From Priestia endophytica DSM 13796 (GTDB taxonomy: Bacteria > Bacillota > Bacilli > Bacillales > Bacillaceae_H), in the NCBI RefSeq assembly GCF_900115845.1, contig NZ_FOXX01000004.1, positions 186,001-250,000 on the forward strand: a stretch of DNA of 64,000 nucleotides, in the 5' to 3' direction. This document shows, piece after piece, positions 60,598 through 64,000 of this stretch. The first letter of the stretch is position 1, and each line of letters begins with the position of its first letter. Made by a program: the position numbers and the translations under genes. The notes under the pieces are model-generated. The model had not been told where the DNA came from and ran no database searches. It saw only the letters and a program-made list of their open reading frames with translations.

Positions 60598-61896
60598 TTA
60601 TAAAGAAATAGCACCTGTTAGCAAGGCGACAATGATCATAACCGTACACGTGCCTAAAGCCCACTTTATGATAAATTTTTGATGGTCTCCAAAATCAACC
60701 TTTGCCATTCCGACTAGTAAATGAGTCGAGGCAATCAAAGGACTCATGGCATGTATTGGTTGCCCGAGTATCGAAGCTCGCGCAATTTCAACTGAATCTA
60801 TCCCGTAAGCTTCCGCGGTTTGCGCAATAATCGGGACTACGCCAAAATAATATGGATCATTTGCCATCACATAAGTGAGTGGAAGGCTCGTAATTGCTGT
60901 AATAAGAGCAAAATAGCCTCCTAACTCTTCCGGAATAACGGCAATCAGACTGTTGGCCATCTCATCTACCATATGTGTTCCTGAAAGAATTCCAGTGAAC
61001 ACGCCAGAAGCAAAGATTAAAGCAACAACGATTACAACGCTGTCTGCATGAGAACCGAGTACTTTCTTTTGAATATCTAGATTAGGGTAATTAATTAATA
61101 AAGCTAAAGAAAAAGCGATTACAAACAACACTGGTAAAGGAAGTATCCCTAAAACCAATGCTACAATTAGCCCACTCGTTAATAATGCATTGAACCATGT
61201 AAGATGAGGTCGTCTTAAGTTCGACTCTAGCGCTGCCGCTTGTTGATGCTGAGATAAATCTTTAGATAAATCTATATTCATGACGCCTAATCGTTTTCGT
61301 TCTTTTTTCCCAAGAATATAGGCTGTGAATAATACCCATACAATGCCTCCTAGCATAACCGGAACGAGAGGAAGAAACACGTCGTTTACATCAAGCTTTA
61401 ATGCACTTGCAGCCCTAGCCGTTGGCCCTCCCCATGGAAGCATATTCATGACGCCAAACGACATCATAGATACACAGGTTAGAATAAGAGGATTCATTCC
61501 TAAACGATGATATAGTGGTAACAATGCAGAAACTGTGATAATGTAGGTTGTTGTTCCGTCACCGTCTAAGGCAACAAGACCTGCAAGAATCGCTGTTCCA
61601 AACACAACTTTTAAAGGATCTCCTTTAACAATAGATAGAATTTTAGAAATGAGTGGATCAAACAAACCGGCTTCAATCATAATCCCAAAATACAGAACGG
61701 CAAACATTAGCATAATCCCTGTAGGGGCAACGCTGCTTAACCCTTCTAATATCATTGGTCCTAAATCTTTGGCAAACCCTCCAATAAACGCAAAAACTAA
61801 TGGAACAACAATTAGTGCAAGTAAAGCTGACATTTTCCTTGTTACAATTAAAAAGATGAAACAGGCCATCATTGTAAATCCCAATAAAGAAATCAT
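60598..61896 (-). CDS. CitMHS-family metal-citrate:H+ symporter
   Basis: 432 residues with about 12 hydrophobic segments; length equals B. subtilis CitM (433). Family text includes GLVALDGDGTTTYIITVSALLPLYHRLGMNP and GTHMVDEMANSLIAVIPEELGGYFALITAITSLPLTYVMANDPYYFG. Members import Mg- or Ca-citrate. A good cre site lies in front, as expected for a CcpA-controlled citrate gene; the CitST two-component system is not in view. GGGGGGATAAG precedes the ATG. Confidence 0.88.
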   Translation of the reverse strand: MISLLGFTMMACFIFLIVTRKMSALLALIVVPLVFAFIGGFAKDLGPMILEGLSSVAPTGIMLMFAVLYFGIMIEAGLFDPLISKILSIVKGDPLKVVFGTAILAGLVALDGDGTTTYIITVSALLPLYHRLGMNPLILTCVSMMSFGVMNMLPWGGPTARAASALKLDVNDVFLPLVPVMLGGIVWVLFTAYILGKKERKRLGVMNIDLSKDLSQHQQAAALESNLRRPHLTWFNALLTSGLIVALVLGILPLPVLFVIAFSLALLINYPNLDIQKKVLGSHADSVVIVVALIFASGVFTGILSGTHMVDEMANSLIAVIPEELGGYFALITAITSLPLTYVMANDPYYFGVVPIIAQTAEAYGIDSVEIARASILGQPIHAMSPLIASTHLLVGMAKVDFGDHQKFIIKWALGTCTVMIIVALLTGAISL

Positions 61897-61911
61897 CTTA
61901 TCCCCCCTATT

Positions 61912-61925
61912 TGAATGCGCTTACA
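61912..61925. promoter_or_regulatory. cre (CcpA) site before the citrate transporter
   Basis: Plus reading TGAATGCGCTTACA; the reverse complement TGTAAGCGCATTCA matches 13 of 14 positions of TGWAANCGNTNWCA. It is 16 bases upstream of the start codon. Confidence 0.65.
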
Positions 61926-61969
61926 AAACAAATCACTATAAATCTCCAAAGTCTTTTCATCACAATAGT

Positions 61970-62016
61970 GAGAATAAGAATTCAAGACGCACCTTTATTC
62001 TTGAATTCTTATTTCT
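61970..62016 (-). terminator. Long hairpin after the aconitase gene
   Basis: AGAATAAGAATTCAAG pairs with CTTGAATTCTTATTTCT around a 13-base loop, 70 bases past the aconitase stop and before the citrate transporter. Confidence 0.7.
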
Positions 62017-62082
62017 CCCTTCGTTCTTTTAGGTAAGATGCTACTCTAACAATTATCTCTTAACCTATTATTGAATCATTTT

Positions 62083-63999
62083 TTAGTGAGATGTCTGCGT
62101 TGATTTTCCCTTTTGATTTATCATTTGACGTAAGACGGTTTGCATAATCCCACCGTTATGATAATAATCAACGTCTACAGCATTATCCAAACGTACGATC
62201 ACATCAAATTCAAAAGAAGTATGATCTTGACGAATAGCTTTAATTTTTATTTTTTGCTTTGGTTGAATCTCGTTGCATAGCCCTATTGTTTCAAATGTCT
62301 CATCACCGACAATCCCAAGTGTTGAAGCATCCTCTCCTTCTATAAACTGAAGAGGAAGCACTCCCATTCCAACTAAGTTGCTGCGATGAATTCTTTCAAA
62401 GCTTTGTGCTATTACAGCTTTTATCCCTAGTAGATACGTTCCTTTTGCTGCCCAGTCACGAGAGCTTCCTGTCCCATATTCTTTACCAGCAATAACAACA
62501 AGAGGCGTTTTATCTTTTCTGTATGTCATAGCGGCATCGTAAATAGACATAATTTCCCCTGTTGGTAAATACCTGGTTATCCCTCCTTCATAACCTGGCA
62601 CCATTCTATTGCGTATTCGAATGTTGGCCAAAGCACCTCGAATCATAACTTCATGATTCCCCCGTCGCGAAGGATAAGAGTTAAAATCTTTTGGACTGAC
62701 TCCTTGCTGTTGGAGATACATTCCTGCAGGGCTATCAGACTTTATAGCTCCTGATGGAGAAAGATGGTCAGTTGTAACAGAATTACCAAGTAAAACGAGA
62801 GAACGGGCTCCTTTAATATCTTCAATATTTCTAAGTTGTTCAGGTACATCTTTTAAAAACGGCGGTTCTTGAATATAGGTAGAAGATGACTCCCATTCGT
62901 ATAAATCTCCTTCTGGTATATGGATTGAATTCCAGCTTTCGTTCGCTGTATATATATTTTGATAACGCTTACGAAAAAGCTCGGGCCGAACTGCATTTCC
63001 GATCCATTCTTGAACTTCTTCAGACGATGGCCAAATATCTTTTAAGTAAACAGGCTCTTTATTTTGATCATAGCCAATTGGATCAATAGTCATATTAATA
63101 TCTACTGTCCCTGCTAGAGCATAAGCAACAACAAGTGGAGGGGACGCTAAGTAATTAGCTTGAATTTGAGGATGTACACGGCCTTCAAAATTTCGATTTC
63201 CTGATAAAACGCCTGCCACAGCTAAATTGTGGTCACTAATAGCTTTACTTACTTCTTCAGAAAGCGGACCTGAGTTTCCAATACAGGTTGCACACCCGTA
63301 TCCCGCAACATGAAAACCTAGTTCCTCCAAATAGCTTAGCAATCTAGACTCTCTTAAATAATCCGTCACTACACGTGAACCAGGTGTTAACGAACTTTTT
63401 ACATAAGGAGCTTTACGAAGACCTTTTTCGATTGCTTTTTTGGCAACTAATCCCGCTGTAATAAGAACATTTGGATTTGATGTATTTGTACAACTTGTAA
63501 TCGCAGCAAGAACAACAGAGCCATTTTTAATAATGGACTCTTCTCCATTCTCATGCTTTACGACCACTTCTTTTGCTAAATCGCTCTCACTAAAACCATA
63601 TCCTCCCTTTTCAACCTTTTCACGCATTACATTACGGTATTCTTTTTTCATCTGAGTTAGTTCAACTCGATCTTGCGGACGTTTAGGACCAGCAAGACAT
63701 GAAACAACAGTAGATAGATCAAGCTCAACTACATCTGAATAAATCGCTTCAGGACTATTTTCATCTAAAAACATTCCTTGAGCTTTGTAATACGCTTCCA
63801 CAAGCTCTATTTGTTCCTCACTACGCCCAATGAGTTTTAAGTAGTTTAGTGTTTCTTGATCTACAGGAAAGAAACCCATTGTTGCCCCATACTCAGGTGC
63901 CATATTGGCTATTGTTGCTCGGTCTGCAGTGCTCATCTTCCCTACACCAGGGCCGAAAAATTCAATAAACTTACCAACAACACCCTTTCTTCGCAGCAA
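62083..63999 (-). CDS. Aconitate hydratase AcnA/CitB type (5' end off window)
   Basis: About 639 codons of an open frame that reaches the right edge; the full family length is about 900, so the N-terminal third is missing. Iron-sulfur ligands are visible in SCTNTSNP and in GYGCATCIGNSGP, and the swivel domain has LGNSVTTDHLSPSGAI, YPSRRGNHEVM and AGKEYGTGSSRDWAAKG. Catalyses citrate-isocitrate interconversion; relatives bind mRNA under iron limitation. It lies upstream of a citrate transporter. Whether this is the main TCA enzyme or an extra copy cannot be told from the window. Confidence 0.92.
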   Translation of the reverse strand: MLRRKGVVGKFIEFFGPGVGKMSTADRATIANMAPEYGATMGFFPVDQETLNYLKLIGRSEEQIELVEAYYKAQGMFLDENSPEAIYSDVVELDLSTVVSCLAGPKRPQDRVELTQMKKEYRNVMREKVEKGGYGFSESDLAKEVVVKHENGEESIIKNGSVVLAAITSCTNTSNPNVLITAGLVAKKAIEKGLRKAPYVKSSLTPGSRVVTDYLRESRLLSYLEELGFHVAGYGCATCIGNSGPLSEEVSKAISDHNLAVAGVLSGNRNFEGRVHPQIQANYLASPPLVVAYALAGTVDINMTIDPIGYDQNKEPVYLKDIWPSSEEVQEWIGNAVRPELFRKRYQNIYTANESWNSIHIPEGDLYEWESSSTYIQEPPFLKDVPEQLRNIEDIKGARSLVLLGNSVTTDHLSPSGAIKSDSPAGMYLQQQGVSPKDFNSYPSRRGNHEVMIRGALANIRIRNRMVPGYEGGITRYLPTGEIMSIYDAAMTYRKDKTPLVVIAGKEYGTGSSRDWAAKGTYLLGIKAVIAQSFERIHRSNLVGMGVLPLQFIEGEDASTLGIVGDETFETIGLCNEIQPKQKIKIKAIRQDHTSFEFDVIVRLDNAVDVDYYHNGGIMQTVLRQMINQKGKSTQTSH

Positions 64000-64000
64000 A

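Noticed and set aside
61970-62016. Iron-responsive-element-like hairpin near aconitase
   Set aside because: It is at the 3' side of the aconitase gene, lacks a CAGUGN-type loop, and is better explained as a terminator.
62886-63655. Plus-strand frames over the aconitase gene
   Set aside because: Shadows of a well-supported minus-strand gene with catalytic motifs.
1-64000. CRISPR arrays, tRNA/rRNA genes, integrases, transposases, prophage genes
   Set aside because: No regularly spaced repeats, cloverleaf or ribosomal sequence, or mobile-element proteins were found on reading both strands.

Overview
The window is about 36% GC chromosomal DNA with strong AGGAGG-type ribosome binding sites, sigma-A promoters, CcpA-type cre boxes and many intrinsic hairpin terminators. 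The gene families point to an endospore-forming Bacillaceae (Bacillus/Priestia-like): YdbS/YdbT, the YrkE-F-H-I-J sulfur genes, AdhR/AdhA, spore transglutaminase Tgl beside a CotC-like Tyr/Asp/Lys protein, DUF3231 and DUF2642 proteins, and a self-sufficient CYP102 P450. The P450 looks closer to the B. subtilis CYP102A2 type than to BM3 of B. megaterium. I see no rRNA, tRNA, CRISPR array, prophage or complete insertion sequence.

Layout. 1-2.1 kb: ydbST (ydbT cut by the left edge) and a small CxxC membrane protein. 2.5-7.4 kb: luciferase-like oxidoreductase, amino-acid permease and the tdh-kbl threonine-to-glycine operon. 7.9-10.1 kb: ANT(6)-type nucleotidyltransferase, small zinc-ribbon protein, PAS-STAS signalling protein. 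10.2-14.8 kb: a persulfide-detoxification (cst/yrk) cluster led by a CstR repressor, with five 16-bp operator-like sites in its intergenic gaps. 15-20 kb: two ABC transporters, one with a stop codon in its ATPase N-terminus. 20-25.3 kb: hydrolase, GyrI-like protein, LmrB-like efflux pump, then a decayed MerR regulator plus aldo/keto reductase locus. 25.8-28.2 kb: thioredoxin-like protein and the adhR/adhA pair, with MerR-type 19-bp-spacer promoters. 28.4-37.7 kb: assorted single genes including a His-rich ribbon-helix-helix-like protein behind a Fur-box-like site, an Fe-alcohol dehydrogenase and a FetAB-like exporter. 37.8-46.8 kb: LysR/SDR pair, XRE regulator, CYP102 fusion, MocR/EamA pair. 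47.2-51.8 kb: spore-coat-flavoured region (CotC-like protein, Tgl, DUF3231, cupin). 52-53.7 kb: LysR/tautomerase/CMD. 54-60.4 kb: a LacI-governed sugar cluster. 60.6-64 kb: CitM-type citrate transporter and an aconitase cut by the right edge.

The most interesting assembly is 53.96-60.44 kb. One unit encodes a TIM-barrel epimerase, a KdgK-type kinase and an MFS permease; a second encodes an HPS/KGPDC-family enzyme and a 6-phospho-3-hexuloisomerase. Both promoters have the same build: -35, a cre-like box in a 17-bp spacer, -10, then AAACCGGTTT. A LacI-family gene lies between them. The KDPG aldolase expected with KdgK is absent. The HPS-like enzyme carries a hybrid active-site motif, so an unassigned sugar or sugar-acid route is plausible.

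Several genes carry single inactivating changes (ABC ATPase, MerR, aldo/keto reductase, DUF3231), which suggests ongoing gene loss, or sequencing error in some cases.
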